Shown here: in pieces, positions 28,534 through 36,703 of the stretch
Layout of the letters: each line of letters begins with the position of its first letter
How positions within the stretch are numbered: the first letter of the stretch is position 1
Origin: Paraburkholderia humisilvae
GTDB taxonomy: Bacteria; Pseudomonadota; Gammaproteobacteria; Burkholderiales; Burkholderiaceae
DNA length: 64,000 nucleotides
Reading direction: 5' to 3'
Assembly: GCF_902859855.1 (NCBI RefSeq)
Contig: NZ_CADIKH010000018.1
Coordinates: 104,583 to 168,582, forward strand
The notes under the pieces: model-generated
The model's database searches: none
The model's input: the letters and a program-made list of their open reading frames with translations, nothing else
What the model was told of the DNA's origin: nothing
Position numbers and translations under genes: made by a program

Positions 28534-29316
28534 TCAGCTGCCGTACACGTCGAAGTCGAAGTACTTCTTCTCGAGCTTCTTGTAGGTGCCGTCCTTGATA
28601 ATCTCGGCGATCGCCTTGTCGACCTTCACCTTCAGATCGGCGTCTTCCTTGCGCATGCCGATGCCGGCGCCTTCGCCGAGGATCTTCTTGTCTTCGAGAT
28701 CCTTGCCGACGAACTGGAAGCCCGCGCCGCGCGGCGTCTTCAGGAAGCCGATGTCCGCTTGCACGGCGTCTTGCAGCGCTGCGTCGAGGCGGCCCGAGAT
28801 CAGGTCGGCGTAGACCTGGTCCTGGTTCTGGTAAGCCACCACCTTCGCGCCCTTCGGTTCCCAGTAGGTCTTCGCGTAGGTTTCCTGGATCGTGCCCTGC
28901 TCGACGCCGACCGACTTGCCAGCGAGCGAATCGGGAGTCGGCAGGATGTTCGAGCCTTTCTTCGCAACCAGACGCGTCGGTGTATTGAACAGCTTCGACG
29001 AGAAGGCGATCTGCTCAGCGCGTTGCGGTGTCATCGACATCGACGACAGCACGCCGTCGAACTTCTTCGCCTTTAGCGCGGGGATCATGCCGTCGAAGTC
29101 GTTCTCCACCCACACGCATTTCGCGTTCAGGCGCTTGCAGATTTCGTTGCCGAGGTCGATGTCGAAGCCGACCAGCTTGCCGTCGGAGCCTTTCGATTCA
29201 AACGGAGGATAGCTGGCGTCGACGCCGAAACGGACCGTCGTCCAGTCTTTGGCGTGTGCGCCGATCGAAACGGTGGCAAGCAGGGCAACCGTCAAGGCCG
29301 CGAGCAGTTTTTTCAC
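28534..29316 (-). CDS. Periplasmic basic-amino-acid (arginine/ornithine/lysine-type) ABC binding protein
   Basis: Captures an amino acid in the periplasm for an ABC importer. 260 residues: signal peptide 1-25 (KKLLAALTVALLATVSIGAHA) and then the SBP_bac_3 core, VRFGVDASYPPFESKGSDGKLVGFDIDLGNEICKRL. Further segments DGMIPALKAKKFDGVLSSMSMTPQRAEQIAFS and SVGVEQGTIQETYAKTYW match the HisJ/ArgT/ArtJ group. GTG at 29316 is the start, since CGGGAG lies 7 bases before it; upstream sequence in the same frame is not conserved. No permease or ATPase gene is adjacent, so it is an orphan in this window and must use components encoded elsewhere. It has its own terminator. Confidence 0.9.
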   Translation of the reverse strand: MKKLLAALTVALLATVSIGAHAKDWTTVRFGVDASYPPFESKGSDGKLVGFDIDLGNEICKRLNAKCVWVENDFDGMIPALKAKKFDGVLSSMSMTPQRAEQIAFSSKLFNTPTRLVAKKGSNILPTPDSLAGKSVGVEQGTIQETYAKTYWEPKGAKVVAYQNQDQVYADLISGRLDAALQDAVQADIGFLKTPRGAGFQFVGKDLEDKKILGEGAGIGMRKEDADLKVKVDKAIAEIIKDGTYKKLEKKYFDFDVYGS

Positions 29317-29735
29317 TGAAATACTCCCGAGTGGTTCTAAATGGTCGCGCACGCGGATTGTGCTGTGCGACATCACCCGCCGCGGATGACGGCTGGGCTT
29401 GGTGGTTTTGGCCGCTGACGGGCCGCCAGCAGCGCGCGCCAAGCTTACCAGTCCAAAAATATTAGGGACCTGGTAAAACCCCCGATGGCGCGGCAAAGCA
29501 AGCACTGACGCGCATTTGCGGGGAAATGGGGGGTGAAAGGAAGTTGACAGTTACGCGGTAACGCGTGCGCGTGATTGAAAGCGTGAATCGCGCGGGAGCC
29601 AGCCAGCGCGCGCTCGCTGCACTGCCGCATGATGAAGCGCGGCGGCAGTGCAGCGAGACGGCCTTGATGTGCGGCAGTCTGCCACGCGCGATTGAAGCGG
29701 CTGGAGCGACCGGGGCGTCGCGGACGCCCGCCCAG
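29317..29735. other. Intergenic region 3' of the phn operon with a long hairpin
   Basis: No gene is convincing in these 419 bases. The right part carries the 16-bp perfect hairpin listed at 29613-29657. The left part should hold the promoter of the binding-protein gene; the AT-rich CCAAAAATATTAGG at about 29450-29465 is the only promoter-like stretch. Confidence 0.45.
29613..29657 (-). terminator. Long perfect hairpin downstream of phnM
   Basis: CTCGCTGCACTGCCGC (29613-29628) and GCGGCAGTGCAGCGAG (29642-29657) are perfectly complementary over 16 bp with a 13-base loop. It starts about 80 bases past the phnM stop. There is no T run, so it may be a 3'-end stabiliser, a Rho-associated terminator or an unrelated palindrome. 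Confidence 0.5.
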
Positions 29736-30869
29736 TCAGACCACCCGCACGCCTGCGCGCCAGGTGGCGCGCGGCACGGGCAGCGAGTCCATCATCGTGA
29801 CGCGCACGAAATCGGCGCGCAAACCAGGCGCAATCACGCCGCGGTCGTGCAGGCCGGCCGTACGGGCCGGTTCCGCCGACACCGTCGCCATCGCACGCGG
29901 CAAGGTCCAGCCGGCCTTGTCGACCAGTTCGAACGCGGCGGTCAGCAGACTCGACGGCACATAGTCCGATGACAGGATGTCGAGCAGATCCGCCTTCGCC
30001 AGTTCGAGCGCCGAGACGTTGCCCGAGTGCGAGCCGCCCCGCACGACGTTCGGCGCGCCCATGATCGTCGCGATGCCGTGCCGGTGCGCGGCTTCGGCGG
30101 CGACGCGGGTGGTCGGGAACTCGGCCAGCACGACGCCCTCGGCGGCCGCCTGTTCGACGTGCTCGACGACGGTGTCGTCGTGGCTCGCGACCGGCACCTG
30201 CAGTTTCTTGCAGCGCTCGATGATGGCGCGACGATTCGCATCGGAATAGCGCTGCTGTTCTTCCGCGAGCTCGGTCAGCGTGCGCTCGGCTTCCTCATCG
30301 GTGAGCTTGCCGTGGCGTTCCTGGAAACGGCGCCATGCGACGCGGTCGTGCCACTGCCGCTGCCCAGGCGTGTGATCCATCACCGACGCGAGCCGCAGCA
30401 TCGGATGCGAGCACAGCTCGTCGAACACCTCGACCACATCGCCAGTCGCGATTTCGCAGCGCAAGTGCAGGAAGTGATCGGCGCGCAGCAGCTTGCGCTC
30501 GGTGAAGCGTTGCAGCGCTTCGGCGCAGCGCGTCTGAATGCCGCGCTCGCGCGGCCCGTTGTGTGCGCGCGAGCCGATCGCCAGCGCGTCGAATACGGTC
30601 GTGATGCCGGCCGCGGCGACCTGCGCGTCGTGAATCACGAATGCAGCGTCGGTGTTCCAGAACACGCCGGGGCGCGGCGCGAGATGCTTCTCGAGATTGT
30701 CGGTGTGCAACTCGATCAGGCCGGGCAGCAGGTAATCGCCTTCCCAGTCCTCCGATTCGCGCGCGGACGTCGTGCCGCGCGAGATATCGCGGATCACGTC
30801 GTTTTCGACCCACACGACGCCGGTGAATTCTTCCTCCCGCGTGACGACGCGGGCATTCCTGATCAACAT
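29736..30869 (-). CDS. phnM: Alpha-D-ribose 1-methylphosphonate 5-triphosphate diphosphatase
   Basis: C-P lyase pathway amidohydrolase-fold enzyme that removes pyrophosphate from ribosyl-phosphonate triphosphate, giving the PhnJ substrate. 377 residues, as in E. coli. Metal motif LLPGLIELHTDNLEKH, then HDAQVAAAGITTVFDAL, VMDHTPGQRQW and ASHDDTVVEHV are all typical of PhnM. It ends in GLRADFVRV, a frequent amidohydrolase closing motif. The ATG at 30869 has GGAG 6 bases upstream, and the gene starts 26 bases after phnL. It is the last gene of the leftward phnG-M operon. Confidence 0.96.
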   Translation of the reverse strand: MLIRNARVVTREEEFTGVVWVENDVIRDISRGTTSARESEDWEGDYLLPGLIELHTDNLEKHLAPRPGVFWNTDAAFVIHDAQVAAAGITTVFDALAIGSRAHNGPRERGIQTRCAEALQRFTERKLLRADHFLHLRCEIATGDVVEVFDELCSHPMLRLASVMDHTPGQRQWHDRVAWRRFQERHGKLTDEEAERTLTELAEEQQRYSDANRRAIIERCKKLQVPVASHDDTVVEHVEQAAAEGVVLAEFPTTRVAAEAAHRHGIATIMGAPNVVRGGSHSGNVSALELAKADLLDILSSDYVPSSLLTAAFELVDKAGWTLPRAMATVSAEPARTAGLHDRGVIAPGLRADFVRVTMMDSLPVPRATWRAGVRVV

Positions 30870-30895
30870 CGAAGACTCCGTATTGGTATTGGATG

Positions 30896-31672
30896 TCAGT
30901 GTATGGCCGCTGTATGACGCAGCGGTGGCCTCAATTCAAGTCGGCGCGTCGCGACCTTCGCGCGCGTGTCTTCGTCATGAAAAATGCCGACGATGGCCGC
31001 GCCGCGCTCGCGCGCTTCGATGACCAGATCGGCCACCACGTCGCGGTTTTCCGCGTCAAGCGATGCGGTCGGCTCATCGAGCAGCAGCACCGGATGTTCC
31101 GCGATCAGCCCGCGTGCGATGTTCACGCGCTGCTGCTCGCCGCCGGAAAACGTCGCCGGCGCGAGCGACCAGAGCCGCTCGGGCACATTCAGTCGCGCGA
31201 GCAGCGCGGCCGCGCGCTCGCGCGCCTCAGGCTCGGCGACGCCGCGCGACAGCAGCGGCTCGGCGACCAGCGTCAGCGTCGGCACGCGCGGAATCACGCG
31301 CAGGAACTGGCTCACATAGCCGACCACGCTGCGTCGCAGATGCAGCACTTCGTGTGCCTGTGCGCCTGTGATCGCAACGTGCTGTGCGTCGCACCCATCG
31401 TCGCGCAGCGCGATCGTGCCGGCGCTGGCCAGATAGTTGCCGTACAGGCAGCGCAACAGCGTGCTCTTGCCGGCGCCTGACGGGCCGACCAGCACGACGC
31501 ATTCGCCGCGTTGAACATCGAGCGACACGCCATCGAGAGCGTCGATCTGCACGCCGCCCTGGCCGTGCAGCGTGAAGGTCTTCGCGACGCCGACCGCCCG
31601 CAGCATCAGCGTCGGGTTGTCGACGAACGTGCGCCCGATGGCGCGCGCGGCATTGGATTCGGTAAATGACAT
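30896..31672 (-). CDS. phnL: C-P lyase system ABC-type ATP-binding protein PhnL
   Basis: ABC ATPase-fold subunit needed, with PhnGHI, for making ribosyl-phosphonate triphosphate; it is not a transporter component. 258 residues: Walker A VGPSGAGKST, signature TFSGGEQQRVNIARGL, Walker B HPVLLLDEPTASLD, and the H-loop histidine in IVGIFHDED. The ATG at 31672 follows AGGTCTTTG and lies 8 bases after the phnK stop; a TTG at 31684 would overlap phnK. The residues YVSQFLRVIPRVPTLTLVAEPL are PhnL-like. Confidence 0.95.
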   Translation of the reverse strand: MSFTESNAARAIGRTFVDNPTLMLRAVGVAKTFTLHGQGGVQIDALDGVSLDVQRGECVVLVGPSGAGKSTLLRCLYGNYLASAGTIALRDDGCDAQHVAITGAQAHEVLHLRRSVVGYVSQFLRVIPRVPTLTLVAEPLLSRGVAEPEARERAAALLARLNVPERLWSLAPATFSGGEQQRVNIARGLIAEHPVLLLDEPTASLDAENRDVVADLVIEARERGAAIVGIFHDEDTRAKVATRRLELRPPLRHTAAIH

Positions 31673-31680
31673 CAAAGACC

Positions 31681-32487
31681 TCAAACCGGCAGAACCGAGG
31701 AAACGAGCGTTTGCGTATACGGATGCTGCGGATCGTCGAGCACCTGATCGGTCAGACCCGATTCGACGACTTCACCGCCTTGCATCACCATCAGCCGGTG
31801 CGCGAGCAGCCGCGCAACGCCGATATCGTGCGTGACGATCAGCACCGACAGATGCAGCGTGGCGGTCAGCGTGCGCAGCAGGTCGAGCAGACGCGCCTGC
31901 ACGGACACGTCGAGGCCGGCGGTCGGTTCGTCCATGAACACGAGACGCGGGCCAGTGACCAGATTGCGCGCGATCTGCAGACGCTGCTGCATCCCGCCCG
32001 AAAACGCCGATGGATATTCGTCGATGCGCGTCGGGTCGAGTTCGACACGCTCCATCCATTGCGTCGCGAGCGCGCGGATTTGTCCGTAGTGGCGCGCGCC
32101 GACCGCCATCAGCGGCTCGCCGATGTTCGCGCCCGCGGACACGCCCACACGCAGCCCGTCACGCGGATTCTGCTGAACAAAGCCCCACTCGGTGCGCATC
32201 AGCAGCCGCCGGCGCGGCTCGGACAGCGTGCGCAGATCGACCGTCGCGCCATGCGCGGCCGTGTAGTGCAGCGTACCGCTATCGGCCTCGGTGCGCAGTG
32301 CGAGCGTATTAAGCAGCGTCGTTTTGCCGGAGCCGGATTCGCCGACAATGCACAGCACCTCGCCAGGATACAGCTCAAAACTTACGTTTCTGCAACCGTT
32401 GCGGCCGCCGTACTGTTTGGTGAGTGCGCGTGCGCTAAGCAGCGGGGTGGGTGTCGGAGCGGACGTCGGGGTGGCCTGATCGATCAT
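31681..32487 (-). CDS. phnK: C-P lyase system ABC-type ATP-binding protein PhnK
   Basis: Second ABC ATPase of the C-P lyase machinery, which in E. coli binds the PhnGHIJ core. 268 residues with Walker A VGESGSGKTTLL, signature AFSGGMQQRLQIARNL, Walker B RLVFMDEPTAGLD and the D/H loops VSVQARLLDLLRTL and VTHDIG. The N terminus carries a proline/threonine-rich extension before the domain. The start codon overlaps the phnJ stop by 4 bases, which indicates translational coupling. Confidence 0.96.
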   Translation of the reverse strand: MIDQATPTSAPTPTPLLSARALTKQYGGRNGCRNVSFELYPGEVLCIVGESGSGKTTLLNTLALRTEADSGTLHYTAAHGATVDLRTLSEPRRRLLMRTEWGFVQQNPRDGLRVGVSAGANIGEPLMAVGARHYGQIRALATQWMERVELDPTRIDEYPSAFSGGMQQRLQIARNLVTGPRLVFMDEPTAGLDVSVQARLLDLLRTLTATLHLSVLIVTHDIGVARLLAHRLMVMQGGEVVESGLTDQVLDDPQHPYTQTLVSSVLPV

Positions 32488-33413
32488 GCGTGTTCTCCGG
32501 CGCCGTGGCTGTGAGGCTGCTGCGATTGTGACTGCGCCTGCGCTTCGCGACGCTCGTGGCAGTAGTCGCTGTCCGAGCAGACGAACATCCGCTTGCCGCT
32601 ATCGTCGACGATCATTTCGTCGAGGAAGCTTTCCGTCGATCCGCACAGCGCGCACGCATGGTCCCAGCGCTGCACGTCGAACGGGTGATCGTCGAAGTCG
32701 AGACTGCGCACGGCGGTGTAGGGCGGAATGGCGTGGATGCGCCGTTCGCGCCCGGCGCCGAACAGTTGCAGCGCGGCGTTCATATGCATCTTCGGGTTGT
32801 CGTACTTCGGGATCGGCGACGGCGACGCGAGATAGCGGTGGTTGACGATCACCGGATAGTCGTAAGTGGTCGCAATGCTGCCGTGGTGCACGATGTCCTC
32901 GTACAGCTTCACGCTGATCAGGCCATAGTCGGCGAGCGCATGCAGCTTTCTGCTTTCGGCGACGCGCGGCTCGAGCCGGTACAGCGGCTCAGGGTTCGGC
33001 ACCTGATAGACGAGAATCTGTTTGTCGGTGAGCGGCGTTTCGGGAATACGGTGGCGCGTCTGCACGATCGTCGCTTCGGCGGTGCGGCGCGTGGTCCGGA
33101 CGCCTGCGGTGCGCGCAAAAAAACGGCGGATATTGACCGCGTTCGTGGTTTCGTCGGACCCCTGATCGATGACCTTCAGCGTATCGTCGCGGCCGATGAT
33201 CGAGGCGGTCACCTGAATGCCACCCGTGCCCCAGCCGAACGGCAGCGGCATTTCACGCGACGCGAACGGCACCTGGTAGCCCGGCACCGCAACGGCTTTG
33301 AGCAGTGCGCGGCGGATCATGCGCTTGGTCTGTTCGTCGAGATAGGCGAAGTTGTATCCTTCGGCGGCACGCTCTTGTTCGAGCGTCGCGATGTGCGTGT
33401 CGGGCGAGTTCAT
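32484..33413 (-). CDS. phnJ: Carbon-phosphorus lyase, radical SAM enzyme PhnJ
   Basis: Breaks the C-P bond of ribose 1-methylphosphonate 5-phosphate, releasing methane (or another alkane) and the 1,2-cyclic phosphate. 309 residues. The unusual [4Fe-4S] motif is intact: Cys254-x2-Cys257-x21-Cys279. So is the downstream Cys285 (equivalent to E. coli Cys272), and the Gly45 in VPGYQVPF matches the E. coli glycyl-radical site Gly32. The N-terminal NFAYLDEQTKRMIRRAL is also near-identical to known PhnJ. A His/Gln-rich tail (QSQSQQPHSHGAGEH) is longer than in E. coli. The start overlaps the phnI stop by 4 bases. Confidence 0.98.
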   Translation of the reverse strand: MNSPDTHIATLEQERAAEGYNFAYLDEQTKRMIRRALLKAVAVPGYQVPFASREMPLPFGWGTGGIQVTASIIGRDDTLKVIDQGSDETTNAVNIRRFFARTAGVRTTRRTAEATIVQTRHRIPETPLTDKQILVYQVPNPEPLYRLEPRVAESRKLHALADYGLISVKLYEDIVHHGSIATTYDYPVIVNHRYLASPSPIPKYDNPKMHMNAALQLFGAGRERRIHAIPPYTAVRSLDFDDHPFDVQRWDHACALCGSTESFLDEMIVDDSGKRMFVCSDSDYCHERREAQAQSQSQQPHSHGAGEHA

Positions 33414-34606
33414 GCAGCCTCTTCCTGTTGAGCGTGCGGGTTGGCGGCGGCGGCGCCATGGCCTGGATGGCCGTCGGTCCCATTGCCGCCGCGCGGTGCG
33501 GCGGCCGTAGCCGGATGTTGTGCACGCAACCGTCGCACGAGCTCGAGCTCGGACTGGAAATCGACGTAATGCGGCAGCTTCAGGTGCTGCACGAAACCGG
33601 ACGCTTCCACGTTATCGCTATGCGACAGCATGAATTCGACATCCTGCGTCGGCGAGCTCAACGCTTCGCCGAGTTCTTCGGAGCGCAGTGCGCGGTCCAC
33701 CAGCGCCATCGCCATCGCCTTGCGTTCCGAATGGCCGAACGCAAGTCCGTAGCCTTGTGTAAACGATGGCGGCGCCGCGGAGCTACCCGCGAACTGGTTG
33801 ATCATCTGGCATTCGGTCACGTCGATCTCGCCGATGTCGACCGCTTCGCCGAGCTCGTCGAGCACCATCTCGACCGCGACGCTGCCGAAGCGAATCTCGC
33901 CGGCAAACGGGTGGGTGTGCGAGTAGCCGCGTTGCGTCGCATAGCCCATCGCGAGCAGGAAGCCTTCGTCGCCGCGCGCAAGGTTTTGCAGGCGTGTCGC
34001 GCGGCTCGCGGGAAACGCGAGCGGCTCGCGCGACAGATCGCCGGGTTCCGGCGCACCCGGCGCCGGCGTTTCCTGTTCGATCAAGCCTTCCTTGTCGAGC
34101 AGCGCGACGACGCGCGGCATCGACTCTTGCGCGACGTCGCGCGCCCCTGACGGACGACCCTCTGCTTCAAGGCTCGCGCTCGCGCGATCGGCTTCGCCTT
34201 CCGCGAGCAACGCGAAATCGAGCAGACGCTGCGTGTAGTCGTAAGTCGGACCCAGCAGCTGGCCACCGGGTACATCCTTGAATGTCGCGGAAATGCGGCG
34301 CTCGGCGTGGATCGCGTCGGTGCGCAGCGGTTGCGTATAGCCGAAACGCGGCAGCGTCGTGCGATAGGCGCGCAACAGGAAGATGGCTTCGACGAGGTCG
34401 CCGGCCGCCTGCTTGATCGCGAGCGCAGCGAGTTCTTCGTCGTACACCGACCCTTCGGTCATCACGCGCGACACCGCGAGGCGCAACTGTTCGCGAATCT
34501 GCGCGACGCTCAATTCCGCAAGCCGCGTATCGCCGCGGCGTTCCTGATCGAGCAGGCGCCACGATGCTTCGATCGCGCGCTCTCCACCTTTGACGGCAAC
34601 GTACAT
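33410..34606 (-). CDS. phnI: Carbon-phosphorus lyase complex subunit PhnI
   Basis: Core subunit and nucleosidase of the PhnGHI(JKL) complex that joins methylphosphonate to the ribose of ATP. 398 residues, about 40 more than E. coli, mostly from a low-complexity His/Ala-rich tail (GNGTDGHPGHGAAAANPHAQQEEA). Conserved PhnI segments are YVAVKGGERAIEAS, LRLAVSRVMTEGSVYDEELAALAIKQA, GYSHTHPFAGEIRFGSV and DVTECQMINQFAGS. The ATG at 34606 overlaps the phnH stop by one base (TAATG). Both PhnI and PhnJ ending in His-rich tails is noteworthy. Confidence 0.96.
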   Translation of the reverse strand: MYVAVKGGERAIEASWRLLDQERRGDTRLAELSVAQIREQLRLAVSRVMTEGSVYDEELAALAIKQAAGDLVEAIFLLRAYRTTLPRFGYTQPLRTDAIHAERRISATFKDVPGGQLLGPTYDYTQRLLDFALLAEGEADRASASLEAEGRPSGARDVAQESMPRVVALLDKEGLIEQETPAPGAPEPGDLSREPLAFPASRATRLQNLARGDEGFLLAMGYATQRGYSHTHPFAGEIRFGSVAVEMVLDELGEAVDIGEIDVTECQMINQFAGSSAAPPSFTQGYGLAFGHSERKAMAMALVDRALRSEELGEALSSPTQDVEFMLSHSDNVEASGFVQHLKLPHYVDFQSELELVRRLRAQHPATAAAPRGGNGTDGHPGHGAAAANPHAQQEEAA

Positions 34607-35277
34607 TAGTTCAGCTCCACTTGGGTTGTGCGCGGCAGGCCCATCAGCGTGTCTGCGCAGACGAAGTAGCAGTCGATACCGCACGGAAAGAGCGGCGCCA
34701 GTTCCGCGCGTTCGCGCCAGAAACGTTCGGGCAGACCGACTGGCGCGATCGCGTGTGTCGTTTCGATACCCGGGCCGCGTAGCGTGAGCGGCGTACCGCC
34801 CGTCAATGCGGTGACGCGAATCAGCAGCGTCACCGCCGTTTCGGGTGCTTCAGGTTCGCCAAGCGCGAAGCTTTCCAGTGCCGGCATGACCGCCGCGTCG
34901 TGCAGATAGGCGAACGCGGCGCTTTGCGGCGTATCGACCAACGGTGCACCGGTGTGAAAGCGCAGCGCGGATGCCAGTGCCGGATCCGCTTGCGCGAGCC
35001 AGACAGGCGTCGAGAAATCACACAACGTGAGTAGTGCGGCGAACGCGGCGCGGTCGGCCGCGGGCCGCTGACCTGCTGCGCCGAGTGCCGGCAACACGCC
35101 GCGCACCGTGCCAACTGTGCCCGGACGCGACAGTGTATCGAGCAGCGTGCGAAAGACCGCTTGCGTGTCGTGCACCGGATCGGCGAAGCCCGGGGTGAGT
35201 GTGGCCAACGAGCTGGCCATCGACGCAGGCGAGGGTGTGGACAGCGCGACGTGCGCCTGATTGTTCGATGTGTTCAT
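34606..35277 (-). CDS. phnH: Carbon-phosphorus lyase complex subunit PhnH
   Basis: Subunit of the PhnGHIJ core complex, PLP-transferase-like fold but without catalytic PLP lysine in the family. 223 residues. Recognisable parts are TLTPGFADPVHDTQAVFRTLLDTLSRPGTV at the N terminus, TPVWLAQADPALASALRFHTGAPLV in the middle, and the ending LFPCGIDCYFVCADTLMGLPRTTQVE. It overlaps both neighbours by single bases (TGATG with phnG, TAATG with phnI). Confidence 0.95.
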   Translation of the reverse strand: MNTSNNQAHVALSTPSPASMASSLATLTPGFADPVHDTQAVFRTLLDTLSRPGTVGTVRGVLPALGAAGQRPAADRAAFAALLTLCDFSTPVWLAQADPALASALRFHTGAPLVDTPQSAAFAYLHDAAVMPALESFALGEPEAPETAVTLLIRVTALTGGTPLTLRGPGIETTHAIAPVGLPERFWRERAELAPLFPCGIDCYFVCADTLMGLPRTTQVELN

Positions 35278-35774
35278 CAGTCGCCTCGGACCATCGTGAA
35301 GAATTCGACGCGCGTATCGGCCGTATCCTGGCGGCGTACCGCGCGTGCGGCTTCGATGCGTGCGGCCAGCGGCTCGATCAGTTGTACGTGCAGATCAGGA
35401 TGGTGTTGCGGCAGTTGCAGCAGCGCGTCAGCCAGTGCGGCGAGTTCCGCGCGCCGCCGGTCGCGGCCGAGATGGCAGGCGATGCCGACCGGCGCATTCG
35501 CCACCGGCTCGCGTAGCCGCAGGGTGGCGCGCGTCACCGTCGCTTCGCCGAGATTGAACGCATCGCCGCTGCCACCGATACGGCCACGTACCATTGCAAG
35601 GCCGATTTCAGGTGGGCGTAGCCAGTCGAAAGCCGGCAAAGGGGCACCGTTCAGCGCGCGCTGCAACGAGGCTTCGAGGTCGGCGCGTGGCGTGCGCGCC
35701 AACACCCCCATCCACGCGCGACGCGTGGATGACAATGACGAGGCGGGAGAAACGGGGGCGGAAGGGTCGCTCAT
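35277..35774 (-). CDS. phnG: Carbon-phosphorus lyase complex subunit PhnG
   Basis: First gene of the leftward C-P lyase operon, 165 residues. The family core is RRAWMGVLARTPRADLEAS, then FDWLRPPEIGLAMVRGRIGGSGDAFNLGEATVTRATLRL, and GIACHLGRDRRRAELAALADALLQ. The ATG at 35774 was chosen because it leaves only a short Ser/Pro-rich N-terminal extension; the frame is open to 35813, but that start would lie very close to the promoter. The gene is 46 bases from the palindrome that divides this operon from phnF. Confidence 0.94.
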   Translation of the reverse strand: MSDPSAPVSPASSLSSTRRAWMGVLARTPRADLEASLQRALNGAPLPAFDWLRPPEIGLAMVRGRIGGSGDAFNLGEATVTRATLRLREPVANAPVGIACHLGRDRRRAELAALADALLQLPQHHPDLHVQLIEPLAARIEAARAVRRQDTADTRVEFFTMVRGD

Positions 35775-35819
35775 CGGATGTTCCGTGGTGTCGATGTCCG
35801 GATATTTGACCATCTATTC

Positions 35820-35848
35820 ATCTAAACGTCTAGACGTTTATGAGTAAA
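35820..35848 (-). promoter_or_regulatory. Probable sigma-70 promoter of the phnG-M operon
   Basis: Read leftward: TTTACT (35843-35848), 17-base spacer and TTAGAT (35820-35825). The 18-bp palindrome at 35823-35840 fills the spacer and overlaps the -10 box, a standard position for a repressor site. Confidence 0.6.
35823..35840. promoter_or_regulatory. Palindromic operator, probable PhnF binding site
   Basis: Perfect 18-bp palindrome TAAACGTCTAGACGTTTA in the control region between the divergent phnG and phnF operons. GntR-family regulators such as PhnF bind inverted repeats of this size. A 14/18 match is found upstream of phnC (60501-60518), the only other such site I noticed. Binding is inferred. 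Confidence 0.8.
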
Positions 35849-35950
35849 ATGCCGTGGTGACGCCGTGCGGTGTGTACATTCACATTTTTATCACGGCTTC
35901 GGCACTACAATTGAGAGTTGTTTATTTGAACTGAGGGGAATGACAGCACC

Positions 35951-36703
35951 ATGACATCGAACGACGACGCGACACCCGGCACGCTGCTCGAACGCGGCGG
36001 CGGCGTCGCCGTGTGGCGGCAGATCGAGCAGATTCTTGCGGCGGAAATCGCTGCGAGCGGTTTCGGCGAAGAGGGGCGCTTGCCGAGCGAAGCCGAACTG
36101 GCGAAGCGTTTCGACGTCAACCGTCACACGATCCGCCGCGCGATGCTGGGGCTTGCGGCACTGGGTCTCGTGAGTGTCGAACAGGGGCGAGGTACGTTCG
36201 TTCAGCCAGGCGCAATCGACTATACGATCGGACGCCGCACCCGCTTTACCGAAAACTTGCGGCGGCAACAGTCGTCAGGCTTGCTGCTGTCTTCGGCGCG
36301 CGTGAAGGCAGAGCCTAATGTCGCGAAGGCGTTGGGGTTGCGCGCCGGGGTGTCGGTGTACCGGATGGACACGCTGCACGAAGCGAACGGGGTGCCGCTC
36401 ACGTACGCGCGCAGCTGGTATCCGGCCGCGCGTTTCACCGACCTGCCTGACGTGCTTGAACGGACGGGCGGCATGACGAAGGCGCTTGCCGAATTTGGCG
36501 TGACCGACTACCTGCGCAAATGGAGCCGTATCGGCAGCGTGCTGCCGGATGCGGATGTGGCGCGCCGCTTGAATATCAATCGGCAGCAGCCGGTGCTGTG
36601 GGTCGAAAACGTCGACGTCGATACCGACGGGACGCCAATCAAATACGGCTTTACGCATTTCGCGGCAGACCGCGTTCAGTTGATGGTGGAGAACGACGTA
36701 TGA
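35951..36703 (+). CDS. phnF: GntR/HutC-family phosphonate regulator PhnF
   Basis: DNA-binding regulator of phosphonate genes, 250 residues. N-terminal winged helix-turn-helix about 20-90 (RLPSEAELAKRFDVNRHTIRRAMLGLAALGLVSVEQGRGTFV, the GntR hallmark) and a C-terminal UTRA ligand-sensing domain (about 105-245, with VYRMDTLHEANGVPLTYARSWYP and IKYGFTHFAADRVQLMVEN). It is divergent from phnG across a 176-base region carrying the palindrome. It starts a rightward unit with the DUF1045 gene and phnN, overlapping the next gene by 4 bases. Likely a repressor released by a phosphonate metabolite or phosphate signal (inference). Confidence 0.93.
   Translation: MTSNDDATPGTLLERGGGVAVWRQIEQILAAEIAASGFGEEGRLPSEAELAKRFDVNRHTIRRAMLGLAALGLVSVEQGRGTFVQPGAIDYTIGRRTRFTENLRRQQSSGLLLSSARVKAEPNVAKALGLRAGVSVYRMDTLHEANGVPLTYARSWYPAARFTDLPDVLERTGGMTKALAEFGVTDYLRKWSRIGSVLPDADVARRLNINRQQPVLWVENVDVDTDGTPIKYGFTHFAADRVQLMVENDV

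Noticed and set aside
29445..29630. Small leftward frame next to the phn hairpin
   Set aside because: Mixed Cys/Arg composition without a domain or ribosome binding site, and it overlaps a hairpin arm.
35939..35945. ATGACAG just before phnF, read as a Pho box
   Set aside because: Only one half-site; the second copy 11 bp away is absent, so it does not form a Pho box.
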